Positions 42,025-50,527 of a stretch of 64,000 nt of DNA are shown one piece after another (positions within the stretch are counted from its first letter, which is position 1; each line of letters opens with the position of its first letter). Where the stretch lies: assembly GCF_000826685.1 (NCBI RefSeq), contig NZ_JROO01000027.1:1-64000 (forward strand), given 5' to 3'. Made by a program: the position numbers and the translations under genes. Origin of the DNA: Streptomonospora alba. Its GTDB lineage: Bacteria > Actinomycetota > Actinomycetes > Streptosporangiales > Streptosporangiaceae. Under the pieces are notes generated by a model that saw only the letters and a list, made by a program, of their open reading frames with translations, ran no database searches and had not been told where the DNA came from.

Positions 42025-42720
42025 GTGACGAACCACGGAACGGCTGGGCACCGCGCGTCCGAGGAAACGCTGATCCCGGTGCCCGCCGGGGAGTTCGTGT
42101 TGCGTGACGAGGCCGCCAAGCGGGACCGGCCGGTGTCCCTGGAGGCCTTCGCCATCGCGGCGCACCCGGTCACGCGGGAGCTGTACGCCGCCGTGGCGGG
42201 CGAGGCCCCCGCGGACGGCGGGGCGCCGCGCGCGCCGGTGTCCGATGTGTCCTGGATCGACGCGGTGCGGTTCTGCAACCTGCTCTCCCGGGCCGAGGGA
42301 TCGACGCCCTGCTATTCGGGCGAACCGGGGCCGGACGGCCTGGGGATCGCCTGCGACTGGACGGCGTCGGGCTACCGGCTGCCCACGGAAGCGGAGTGGG
42401 AGTACGCGTGCCGGGCGGGCGACCCCGGTGTCCGCTACGGAGAGTTGGACGATATCGCCTGGCACCGGGGCAACTCCGGCGGCGGAGCGCGCGAGGTGGC
42501 CACTCGGGCGCCGAACGCCTGGGGCCTGCACGACACGATCGGCAACGTGTGGGAGTGGTGCTGGGATCTCTACGACCCGCGTGTCTACGGTCCCTACCGC
42601 GTCTTCCGCGGCGGCGGCTGGAACGATCTTCCCCGCGGCTGCCGCGCCTCGTGCCGCCGCAAGAGCCATCCCGCATTGCGCACCGACGACCTGGGCTTTC
42701 GCGTCGCCCGGACGGGATAG
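42025..42720 (+). CDS. SUMF1/FGE-like (formylglycine-generating-enzyme fold) protein
   Basis: Protein of about 231 residues covering most of an FGE-sulfatase domain: PVPAGEFVLRDE at the start, GYRLPTEAEWEYACRAG, WGLHDTIGNVWEWCWDLYD, and VFRGGGWNDLPRG with LGFRVAR at the end. In true FGE two cysteines flank this last segment; here the first is replaced (GGWND) and only a later Cys remains, so sulfatase activation is unlikely and another nonheme-metal oxygenase role is possible. GTG 42025 has no clear Shine-Dalgarno, but TACTGT at 42012-42017 is spaced correctly for a leaderless transcript; GTG 42016 is an alternative. Confidence 0.8.
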   Translation: MTNHGTAGHRASEETLIPVPAGEFVLRDEAAKRDRPVSLEAFAIAAHPVTRELYAAVAGEAPADGGAPRAPVSDVSWIDAVRFCNLLSRAEGSTPCYSGEPGPDGLGIACDWTASGYRLPTEAEWEYACRAGDPGVRYGELDDIAWHRGNSGGGAREVATRAPNAWGLHDTIGNVWEWCWDLYDPRVYGPYRVFRGGGWNDLPRGCRASCRRKSHPALRTDDLGFRVARTG

Positions 42721-42748
42721 GCGTCCCGAAGGCCCGGGGGAACCGCCG

Positions 42749-43308
42749 TCACCGCAGCAGACTGCGGCAACGGGGTGACCGGCGCCCGACGGTCCCGAGA
42801 GGTTCCCCGCGGCCGTCCCAGCGGGCGACGCCGACCAGGCCCGAGACCTGCTGCGAGGTGTAATAGGGCTGGTCGTCGCGGGGGAGCCGGTCGGACACGG
42901 ACACGTGCACGATGCCGGGCGGCACCGGTGACACGTCGTCGAAGAATCGCCTGATCTCCTCCTGATTGCGCACCCGCAGATCGGCGCTGGAGGCGCGGTA
43001 CTCGTCGGGTCGGGGCTGGTGTCGGACTCGGCGTGGCTGATGACCAGGTAGGAGCCGGGGGCCGGGTGCTCCAGGTGGCGGCGCACCAGCTCGTAGGGCC
43101 GCTGGTCGTCGGTGACGGAATGCAGCAGGGCCGGCATCAGCAGCCCGACCGGGCGGTCGGGGTCGATGCGCGAGGTGAACTCGGGGTGGCCGTAGATCGC
43201 TTCGGGCTCGCGCATGTCGGCCTGGACGACGCCGGTCAGCTCCGGGAGTTCGGCCGGCAGCGCCTCGGCGTGCACCCGAACGGCGGGGTCGTAGTCGACG
43301 TAGACCAC
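42749..43308 (-). pseudogene. broken DUF574-type SAM methyltransferase
   Basis: The minus strand from 43308 reads VYVDYDPAVRVHAEALP, then GVVQADMREPEAIYGHP, GLLMPALLHSVTDDQRP and GSYLVISHAES, closely parallel to the second half of the methyltransferase at 14845. Near 43005-43020 the homology jumps to another frame, continuing EYRASSADLRVRNQEEIRRFFDDV to a stop at 42749. The roughly 110 N-terminal residues with the SAM glycine motif are absent upstream. Both the truncation and the frameshift argue for a pseudogene; a sequencing error could explain only the second. Confidence 0.75.
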
Positions 43309-43367
43309 GCGCGGCGGCCGGGTGAGGGGAGCCCCGGCTCACGGGCACCCGGCCGCCGCGCCCGCGG

Positions 43368-44624
43368 TCACACCCCTGTCAGTTGGCTGTAGATCTCGTT
43401 GGCGCACAGCACCAGGAACAGCCCGCCCGCGATCGCCAGTCCGATGTTGCTGACGATGCCGCTGCGCCAGGGAGCCGGCGTCCGGCGCGTGTTCAGCAGC
43501 CACATCAGGGTGAAGGCGAGGAAGGGCATGAACGCCGCACCGAGCACGCCGTAGACGATCACCAGGGTGATCGGCCGGTCGAACAACAGCAGCAGCATCG
43601 AGGGGAACGTCAGCCACAGCAGGAAGGCGCGGAACGCCCAGCTGGACTCCCGCTCCTCCACAGGCCGCTCGGTGTGCCCGCGGATCTTGCCCACGAAGTC
43701 GGCGAACATCAGGCTGACGCCGTGCCAGACCCCCAGGAGCGAGGAGTAGGCCGCGGCGAAGAAGCCGATGAGGAACACCACCGAGATGAAGGTGCCGAAG
43801 CGCTCCTGGAGCACGTCGGCGAGCTGGACCAGGCCCTCGTCGCCTTCGGTGAGCGCGATCTGGGCGCTGTTCAGCAGTTCTGCGCCGACGATCAGCATCG
43901 CGACGACGAACACGCCGGTGGTGATGTAGGCGACGCGGTTGTCCAGGCGCATCATCCGGATCCACCCGGCGTCGTGCCAGCCCTTGGCGTTGACCCAGAA
44001 GCCGTAGGCCGCCATGGTGATCGTGCCGCCGACGCCGCCGATCAGCCCGAGGGTGTAGAACAGCGAGTCCGGCGGGGTGGTCGGCACCAGTCCCGCGGCC
44101 AGGGATCCCAGGTCGGGCAGCAGGAAGATCGCCAGCCCGACGACGGTGACGAACAGGATGCCGATCAGCACGGTCATCACCCGCTCCAAGGCGGGATACC
44201 GGTTGAACCAGACGAAGGCCAGGCCCGAGAGCCCCGCCAGGATCGCGAACACCCACAGCGGGACGGCGGGGAACAGCGCCTGCAGCGGTAGCGCCGACGC
44301 CGACATGGCGGTGGCCCCGTAGACGAATCCCCACAGCAGGATGTAGGGGCCGAAGAAGACGAACGTCCACACGCCCATGCCGCGCCAGCCGTCGAAGATG
44401 CTCTGGCCCGAGGCCAGATGCCAGCGGCCGACCGCCTCGGCCAGCGCGATCTTCACGATGCAGCCGACCACGACCGCCCACAGGAGCGTATAGCCGAACC
44501 GCTCCCCCGCCACGAGGCTGGCGACCAGGTCGCCCGAGCCCACGCCCGTGGCCGCGACGACGATTCCCGGGCCGATGAGCCTCCACCGGGCTTTGTACTG
44601 CTCCTGCTGCTCCTGTTGCGCCAC
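43368..44624 (-). CDS. NRAMP-like metal-transporter-family protein with atypical metal-site motifs
   Basis: Membrane protein of 418 residues with about eleven helices, APC/LeuT-fold NRAMP family. The first helix reads GPGIVVAATGVGSGDLVASL where classical NRAMPs have DPGN, and helix 6 reads GGTITMAAYGFWVNAKGWHD where they have MPH. The metal-binding Asp, Asn and Met-Pro-His are thus not conserved, so Mn2+/Fe2+ transport should not be assumed. GTG 44624 is preceded by AAAGGGGC. It is monocistronic; its role is unknown. Confidence 0.82.
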   Translation of the reverse strand: MAQQEQQEQYKARWRLIGPGIVVAATGVGSGDLVASLVAGERFGYTLLWAVVVGCIVKIALAEAVGRWHLASGQSIFDGWRGMGVWTFVFFGPYILLWGFVYGATAMSASALPLQALFPAVPLWVFAILAGLSGLAFVWFNRYPALERVMTVLIGILFVTVVGLAIFLLPDLGSLAAGLVPTTPPDSLFYTLGLIGGVGGTITMAAYGFWVNAKGWHDAGWIRMMRLDNRVAYITTGVFVVAMLIVGAELLNSAQIALTEGDEGLVQLADVLQERFGTFISVVFLIGFFAAAYSSLLGVWHGVSLMFADFVGKIRGHTERPVEERESSWAFRAFLLWLTFPSMLLLLFDRPITLVIVYGVLGAAFMPFLAFTLMWLLNTRRTPAPWRSGIVSNIGLAIAGGLFLVLCANEIYSQLTGV

Positions 44625-44800
44625 AAGTGCCCCTTTCCGGGTGATCGCTCCGGGTGATCATGCCGCGGCATAGTGAGATTCCACGACATTCGCCCCAACC
44701 GGGGCAACCCGTGCAGGGCTCCTGTATTCGGTGAATCGGAAGGAATCGGGGGGCGCCCGCTCCGCATCGACGCGGATGCGGATACGGACGTCGAACCGCT

Positions 44801-45718
44801 CTATCCCCCGCGCAGATGATCGCGCAGGCGGCGGGCCGCGCGGCCCATCAGGGCCTCGGCTGCGGGCTGGGCGGCGGCGGGCACGCGGGAGGCGGTCAGG
44901 GCGGCGACGGCGAACGCCTGGCCGTCGTCGTGCTCGACGACGCCGAACTCGTGGCGCAGGTTGAGCAGGGTGCCGGTCTTGGACGACCACCGGGCGGCGT
45001 CGGAGGCGAAGTCGGGAGCCAGCCGCTGGCGCAGCACATTGGCGCCCATCAGCTCCCGCACCCGCCCTGCCACCTCGGCGTGGACTGCCGAGGGACGCCA
45101 CAGCGCCTGCAGCAACTCCACGAGCGAGCGCGCCGAACCGGAGTTGGCGCGGGTCGTGTCGAGCAGGGCCAGGTCGTGACCGCGCCCGGGGGTGCCCGCC
45201 TCGATGGCCAGCGTGTGGGCCAGGTGGGCTTCGTCGGAGTCGAGGCGCTCGGCCGGGGTCGCGTGGAGACCGCTCAGGGGGTGGCGGACGGCCAGGCCGC
45301 GCAGTCCCGCCGACTCCAGCCAGCGGGCGACGCCGGCCGGGGGAGTCAGCCCGAAGAGCGCGTCGGCGGCGGAGCTGTCACTGAGACAGGTGCTCAGGTA
45401 GACGAGGTCCTCCAACGCCACCCACGCGGGGTGGCGGAACCTGGTCAGCCCCAGGGGGCCGGGAGTGGTGATCCGTCCGGGCTCCACCCGCAGGGTCCGG
45501 CCCGGGTCGAGTTCACCCCGGCGCACCCGCTCCAGCGTGGCCGCCGCCAGCGGCACCTTCACCAGCGACGCGACAGGGAAGACGAGGTCGGGTTCGATGC
45601 CGATCTCCTCCCCGGTGTCCAGGTCGCGCACCAGGAAGCAGCCGTGCAGGCCGCCCTCGTCGAGTTCGCGGCCGATCTCGCGGATCAGGGCGGCCTCGCC
45701 TCCTGCGAACAGGCTCAC
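44801..45718 (-). CDS. penicillin-recognising serine hydrolase-like protein (BlaB-like)
   Basis: Protein of 305 residues with the fold motifs of class A enzymes: S51-x-x-K54 (ASLVKVP), S113-D114-S115 in place of SDN, and K247-T-G249. There is no signal peptide, so it stays in the cytoplasm, unlike a working beta-lactamase. GTG 45718 overlaps the LysR gene stop by 4 bp. In Streptomyces cacaoi the blaA-blaB pair (LysR regulator plus cytoplasmic SxxK protein) lies divergent to blaL and is needed for its induction; the arrangement here is the same. A regulatory role is therefore inferred. Confidence 0.82.
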   Translation of the reverse strand: MSLFAGGEAALIREIGRELDEGGLHGCFLVRDLDTGEEIGIEPDLVFPVASLVKVPLAAATLERVRRGELDPGRTLRVEPGRITTPGPLGLTRFRHPAWVALEDLVYLSTCLSDSSAADALFGLTPPAGVARWLESAGLRGLAVRHPLSGLHATPAERLDSDEAHLAHTLAIEAGTPGRGHDLALLDTTRANSGSARSLVELLQALWRPSAVHAEVAGRVRELMGANVLRQRLAPDFASDAARWSSKTGTLLNLRHEFGVVEHDDGQAFAVAALTASRVPAAAQPAAEALMGRAARRLRDHLRGG

Positions 45719-46602
45719 CGCGCCTCCTCGGGATCGGCGGCGCCGAGGCAGCGGGCCAGCCCCTCGGCCAGGTCGCGCTCGATGCGCTCGGCGTCCTCGC
45801 CGTCCGCGGCCGCGACGGCGTAACCGCGCACCGGGTCGACTCCGCCCGCCGGTCGCCAGTGCAGCCCCAGCTCACGCGCCTGGGCGGCCGAGCAGAGCAG
45901 CAGGTCGGCCGAGTCCAGCACCTGCGCGGCGGCCGCGGTGAAGGCGGATGCCACCGCGACCTGGGCGGGCTGAAGGCCGACCGACTCTCCGAGCCGGCGG
46001 ATGCGGTCGCGGACGTGGGGCACGTCGTCCTCGGGTTGGATCCACACACGGCGCCGCTCCTCGACGTCGCCCCGGCCCACTCGCAGCGTCTCCAGATGGA
46101 TGGCAGCGGAGCGCGGCTCGGCCCTGGTGGCCAGTCCCAGCGGGACCGTCCAGGCGGCCTCGTCAGCGGGTACGGCGGCGACACAGGCGCGCACCTGCCG
46201 AGCATGCAGCAGGTCGTCGCGCGCCGGCGGCGGCGCGGGGTGCAGGTCCAGGTGGATTCCCCGCCGCAGCGCGGCGGCGCCGAGCAGCGCCAGCTCACGT
46301 GTGCCGCAGACCTCCGGCACGGCCAGTCGCAGCGGCGCGAGCCTGGCCCGTTCGGCGTCGTGCTCCATCGCCTCGGCCAGGGCGACCAGCCGCCGGGCCG
46401 AGGGCAGCATGTCGCGGCCGAACGGCGTGAGGACGGCTCGGCGGGCCGAGCGGTCGAACAACCGCCCGCCAAGATGCCGCTCCAGCGCAGCGATGCGGCG
46501 ACTGGCGACCGGCTGGGGTATGCGGGCGGCCGCCGCGCCGAGGGTGAAGCTGCCGCGCTCGCTCACGTGCACGAAGGCGACGCAGGATCCCACGAGGTCC
46601 AT
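45715..46602 (-). CDS. LysR-family regulator (BlaA-like)
   Basis: Regulator of 295 residues. The N-terminal HTH (about 1-60) reads FVHVSERGSFTLGAAAARI then PVASRRIAALERHLGGRLF. The effector domain is less conserved. ATG 46602 is chosen; GTG 46608 is two codons upstream and neither has a strong Shine-Dalgarno. It is co-translated with the SxxK protein gene and divergent from a class A beta-lactamase, matching the S. cacaoi blaA position and the general AmpR logic of beta-lactam-induced expression. Confidence 0.87.
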   Translation of the reverse strand: MDLVGSCVAFVHVSERGSFTLGAAAARIPQPVASRRIAALERHLGGRLFDRSARRAVLTPFGRDMLPSARRLVALAEAMEHDAERARLAPLRLAVPEVCGTRELALLGAAALRRGIHLDLHPAPPPARDDLLHARQVRACVAAVPADEAAWTVPLGLATRAEPRSAAIHLETLRVGRGDVEERRRVWIQPEDDVPHVRDRIRRLGESVGLQPAQVAVASAFTAAAAQVLDSADLLLCSAAQARELGLHWRPAGGVDPVRGYAVAAADGEDAERIERDLAEGLARCLGAADPEEAR

Positions 46603-46610
46603 GAGCACAG

Positions 46611-46631
46611 CCTATGCCGGAATCGCATGGG
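46611..46631. promoter_or_regulatory. candidate LysR (BlaA-type) binding site
   Basis: CCTATGC (46611-46617) and GCATGGG (46625-46631) form an inverted repeat with one mismatch across 7 bp, the size and symmetry of a LysR half-site pair. It lies just upstream of the regulator start, within the 207-bp divergent spacer before the beta-lactamase gene. Confidence 0.35.
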
Positions 46632-46809
46632 AGTAGCCGTTTCCGTCTTCGACAGCATCGGGCGGTGCGGCCAGACTCTGGCTCGTGGCCGCCGTGCGGC
46701 GGCCTCCCGCTCGCGTGCCGGGCGGTGCCGAGGCCGCCCGTCTCCTGGCGGTCCGCCCGGTACCGGACACGGACGCGGCGGCGGCTCCCATGACAGGAAG
46801 GCTTCGTCC

Positions 46810-47751
46810 ATGACCATCCGATTCCGCAGGGGCGCAGGGCTGACCGCGGCCGCCGTGCTCGCACTGATCCCGCTCTCCGGCTGCGCGGGCGACTCGGCCG
46901 CGGCCCCCACCGCGACGCCCGCCGCCGCGTCCGGCACGGCGCCCGCCGCCGCGTCCGGTCCTGCGCGGGGCGAGTACGTGCCCGACTTCAAGCACCTGGA
47001 GAAGGAGTACGACGCCACGCTGGGGGTCTACGCGCTGGACACCGGTTCCGGCGAGGCCGTCGCCTACAACGCCGACGAGCGCTTCGCCTACGCCTCCACG
47101 CACAAGGCGTTCTCCGCGGGCGCGGTGCTCGAGCAGACCCCGATGGACGAACTCGACAAGCACATCACCTACACCGAGGACGACCTGCTCGACTACGCCC
47201 CGATCACCGAGAAGCACGTCGAGGAGGGAATGGAGCTGCGCGAGGTGATCGACGCCGCGGTGCGCTACAGCGACAACACGGCGGCCAACCTGCTCTTCGA
47301 GGAGCTGGGCGGGCCCGCCGGCCTGCAGGAGGCGCTGCGGGAGATCGGTGACGAGACCACCAGCGTCGACCGGATCGAGCCGGGCCTCAACGACTGGGAG
47401 CCCGGAGACCTGCGCGACACCAGCACGCCGCAGGCACTGGCCACGAGCCTGCGCGCCTACACCCTGGGCGACGTCCTGCCCGAGGAGAAGCGCGAGATCC
47501 TCGTGGACATGATGCGCCGCAACACCACCGGGGACGACGTGATCCGCGCGGGTGTCCCCGGCGACTGGACGGTCGGCGACAAGACCGGGAGCGGCGCCTA
47601 CGGCACCCGCAACGACATCGCCGTCCTGTGGCCCCCGCAGGACGACCCGATCGTCGTAGCCGTGCTGACCAAGCGCGACACCTCCGACGCCGAACGCGAA
47701 GACGCCCTCCTGGCCGAGTCGGCCGAGGTCGTGGCGGACGTCCTGGGCTGA
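46810..47751 (+). CDS. class A beta-lactamase, lipoprotein
   Basis: Secreted lipid-anchored beta-lactamase of 313 residues. Lipobox LSGC with Cys25; Ala/Thr-rich spacer 28-50; catalytic S96-T-H-K99; S154-D-N156; omega-loop E190-P-G-L-N194; K258-T-G260. All residues required for acylation and deacylation are present, so it should hydrolyse penicillins. AGGAAGG precedes ATG 46810. Expression is probably induced through the divergent LysR/SxxK pair. A 17-bp hairpin ends the transcript. Confidence 0.93.
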   Translation: MTIRFRRGAGLTAAAVLALIPLSGCAGDSAAAPTATPAAASGTAPAAASGPARGEYVPDFKHLEKEYDATLGVYALDTGSGEAVAYNADERFAYASTHKAFSAGAVLEQTPMDELDKHITYTEDDLLDYAPITEKHVEEGMELREVIDAAVRYSDNTAANLLFEELGGPAGLQEALREIGDETTSVDRIEPGLNDWEPGDLRDTSTPQALATSLRAYTLGDVLPEEKREILVDMMRRNTTGDDVIRAGVPGDWTVGDKTGSGAYGTRNDIAVLWPPQDDPIVVAVLTKRDTSDAEREDALLAESAEVVADVLG

Positions 47752-47755
47752 CGGC

Positions 47756-47805
47756 CGCGATCGCCCGGGCGGCGGACGACCGCCCCGCCCGCCCGGGCGA
47801 TCGCG
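47756..47805 (+). terminator. terminator of the beta-lactamase gene
   Basis: CGCGATCGCCCGGGCGG (47756-47772) pairs perfectly over 17 bp with 47789-47805 across a 16-nt loop. It begins 5 bp past the stop codon. Confidence 0.75.
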
Positions 47806-47919
47806 TACCGGCGGCCGTGCGATTCCTCGGAGCGCGAACGACGCGGGAAACCCCGGCTGTGATCATTCGAAAACCGGGTGTTATGCTCGATCCTCCGCCG
47901 GATCGAGGAAAGAACGCCG

Positions 47920-50106
47920 ATGCGCGCATCCCCCCACGGATCCGAGGGCCGCGGCGCGGCGGGCCGAAACGTGCCCGGCCGATCGCGCACACCGTCCGAC
48001 CAGAGCAACGACACCGTCGTTTCCGGCGGGTACGTGGGCGCCGTCGTGCAGGCGGGCACCGTCCACGGCGACCTCCACGTGCATTCCCCGTTCGCACCGG
48101 GAATCCCGCGCCAGATTCCGCTGCGGCCCCGGAATTTCACCGATCGGGAAACCGAATTCGACCGGCTCGACGCGGCCGCCAGCGCCGCGCGCGAGGACGG
48201 GTCGCCGCGCGTGGTCGTGTTGAGCGGTCCGGGCGGGGTGGGGAAAACAGCGCTGGCGACGGGTTTCCTGCACGCCGCCGCCGATTCCTTCCCCGACGGT
48301 GCGCTCTACACCGACCTGCGCGGGTTCGCCGGGGGCGGCCCGGTCGATCCGGCCGGTGTTCTGGACGGCTTCCTGCGCACTCTGCACACCGACCCCGCCC
48401 GGATCGCGCTGGACCCCATGGGGCGCGCCGCCCAGTTCCGCTCCTTGACGGCGGGGCGCCGTATGGCGTTCCTCCTGGACAACGCCGCATCGGCCGCGCA
48501 GGTGCGCATGCTCCTGCCGGGTGCGGGCGCCCACATCGTCCTGGTCACCACGCGTCTGCGACTGGCAGGGCTGGCCGCCGACGGCGCCGTGTCCGTGGCG
48601 GTGGAGCCGCTGGGCGAGACCGCCGCCGCGCGCTTGGTGGAACGGATACTGGGCGCCGAGCGCGCCCGCGGCGAGGCCGATGCGGTGCGGCGGCTCGTCG
48701 GGTTGTGCGGGCGGCTCCCTCTCGCGCTGTGCGCGGCCGCGAGCCCCCTATCGTTGCGCCCCCGGCAGAGCGTCGGCCACCTCGCCGACCGGCTTGCCGA
48801 CGAGCGTGACCGCCTGGCGCGGCTCAGCCGAGAGGAGGAGTTGTCGGTGCGCACCGCATTGGACGCCTCCTACGCCGCACTGAGCGATCCGGCGCGGCGG
48901 CTGTACCGCGGTCTCGGTCATGCGGCGGGGCCCGACGCCTCGCTCCCCGCGATGTCCGCGCTGCTGGACGCCGAGCCCGCGGACGCCGAAGAGGCGGCGG
49001 ACGAACTGGTTTCGGTCCACCTGCTGGAGGAGCACACCGCCGGCCGTTATCGGCAGCACGACCTGAACCGCCTGCACGCGCGACGATTGCTCGAGGATGA
49101 GGAGTCCACCGCCGAGCGCGGACAGGCCCGGCGGCGACTGATCGACCACTACCTGGACTCTGCCGTCGACGCCGACGCCGTGCTCAATCCGGGGCGCTGG
49201 CACCTGGGATCCCGCTACTCGGACCGGCGCGGCGGCGAGCGCTTCGCCGACCGGGGTTCGGCTCTGGTCTGGCTGGAGAGCGAACTGGCGAACCTGAGCG
49301 CCTGGGTCGCGGCCTGCCGCGCCGATGGCCCGAGCGAGGTGAGCTGGCAGTTGTGCGAGGCGCTGCGCACCCTGTTCGTGCAGCGCAAGCACTTCGACAC
49401 CTGGGCGACGACCTATACGGCCGGGCTGGCCGCGGCGCGCGACCTGGACGACCCGGCGGCTCAGGCGTTCATGCTCGACGGCCTGGGTGTGCTGCGGCTG
49501 CACCGGGGCGAGGCGGCGGCCGCGCGCCAGCCCCTGAACGCCGCCCTGGAGATGTGGACGCGCGCCGGCCACGACCTCGGTCGGGCCTCGGCGCTGGAGG
49601 ACGTCGGGGTCGCCGAACTGGCCATGGGCGCACCGGCGGCGGCCGCGGAACGCTTCGCATGGGCGATGCGGATCCACGAGCGGCTGGGGCGCCGCCGCGG
49701 CATCGCGCTGATGCGGCGCCGCATGGGCGAAGCGGCCCGCGACCGCGGCGACGGCGTGGCGGCGGAGGGGCACTTCCAGGCCGCGCTGGAGTACTTCACC
49801 GAGGACGACGAGCCCTACATGCGACTGCGGACCCTGGTCGGGCTCGCGGCCTGCCGCCGGTCCTTCGACGCGGACGCCGGCGGGGCGGCGGCCGAGGCGC
49901 TGCGCATCGCGACCGCCCTGGGCGCCGATGCCGAGATCGCCGGCATCAACGTGCTGATGGCCGACGCGGCCGCCGCCGAGGGGCGCACCGCCGACGAGCG
50001 CGAGCACCTCAGCACCGCATCGACCATCTACAGCAGGCTCGGGTCTCCCCGAGCCGAAGAGATACGGCGACGGATCGCCGCCCCGCCGCCGCCCGGAACC
50101 CGGTAA
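47920..50106 (+). CDS. NB-ARC/TPR STAND NTPase
   Basis: Cytoplasmic regulator of 728 residues without a DNA-binding domain. The N-terminus has the short motif SGGYVGAVVQAGTVHGDLHVH seen before many actinobacterial STAND proteins. The NTPase then shows P-loop SGPGGVGKTAL near 100, MAFLLDNAASAAQV (Walker B), VLVTTRLRLAGL and GLCGRLPLAL. TPR-like helical repeats occupy about 440-715. GAGGAAAG precedes ATG 47920; GTG 47878 is in frame but less likely. A conformational switch or signalling scaffold is the expected role, partner unknown. Its last 98 bp overlap the opposing gene ending at 50009. Confidence 0.83.
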   Translation: MRASPHGSEGRGAAGRNVPGRSRTPSDQSNDTVVSGGYVGAVVQAGTVHGDLHVHSPFAPGIPRQIPLRPRNFTDRETEFDRLDAAASAAREDGSPRVVVLSGPGGVGKTALATGFLHAAADSFPDGALYTDLRGFAGGGPVDPAGVLDGFLRTLHTDPARIALDPMGRAAQFRSLTAGRRMAFLLDNAASAAQVRMLLPGAGAHIVLVTTRLRLAGLAADGAVSVAVEPLGETAAARLVERILGAERARGEADAVRRLVGLCGRLPLALCAAASPLSLRPRQSVGHLADRLADERDRLARLSREEELSVRTALDASYAALSDPARRLYRGLGHAAGPDASLPAMSALLDAEPADAEEAADELVSVHLLEEHTAGRYRQHDLNRLHARRLLEDEESTAERGQARRRLIDHYLDSAVDADAVLNPGRWHLGSRYSDRRGGERFADRGSALVWLESELANLSAWVAACRADGPSEVSWQLCEALRTLFVQRKHFDTWATTYTAGLAAARDLDDPAAQAFMLDGLGVLRLHRGEAAAARQPLNAALEMWTRAGHDLGRASALEDVGVAELAMGAPAAAAERFAWAMRIHERLGRRRGIALMRRRMGEAARDRGDGVAAEGHFQAALEYFTEDDEPYMRLRTLVGLAACRRSFDADAGGAAAEALRIATALGADAEIAGINVLMADAAAAEGRTADEREHLSTASTIYSRLGSPRAEEIRRRIAAPPPPGTR

Positions 50107-50527
50107 GCACCCGCCCCGGCCACGCGCGACCCAGCTCGGCGGTGTCCAGCCCCGCCGCCAGCCAGGTGTGGACGAAGGCGCCGAGCACGCGGGCGTCCCA
50201 GGCCGACCGCGCGGGCAGCGCGGCGGTGCATCCGTCGGCGAGGACGGCGGGATCGGACCCGCCTACGACGAGGACCCGGCGGGCGGGGCCACGGCAGGCG
50301 GCCCCGCCGGCGCTCCCGTGCGGCGGTGCCGCCCCCCGTTCCGCCGCGCCGGGCGGAGGGAGCGAGTCGGGGCGCCGGACCGAGACGACGTCGGCGGCCA
50401 GCAGCCACGGCTGCTCGGCGTCCTCGGCCGCCCACACCTGGTCGTCCGCGAACAAGTGCGGCGGGGAGCCGGTGGCCGGGTGCAGCGCCACATCGGTGTG
50501 CACGCGGGCGCGGACCGGCGCGCTCAT
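50009..50527 (-). CDS. hypothetical protein paired with the GT-B-like gene
   Basis: 172 residues, not recognised. A central stretch RRVLVVGGSDPAVLADGCTAALP is plausible alpha/beta protein. ATG 50527 overlaps the stop of the preceding gene by 4 bp, which supports translation. The last 33 codons run antisense into the well-defined end of the NB-ARC gene and look non-conserved, so the frame may have lost its natural stop. Its function could be tied to the adjacent glycosyltransferase-like protein. Confidence 0.5.
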   Translation of the reverse strand: MSAPVRARVHTDVALHPATGSPPHLFADDQVWAAEDAEQPWLLAADVVSVRRPDSLPPPGAAERGAAPPHGSAGGAACRGPARRVLVVGGSDPAVLADGCTAALPARSAWDARVLGAFVHTWLAAGLDTAELGRAWPGRVLTGFRAAAGRRSVAVSLRLGETRACCRWSMRC

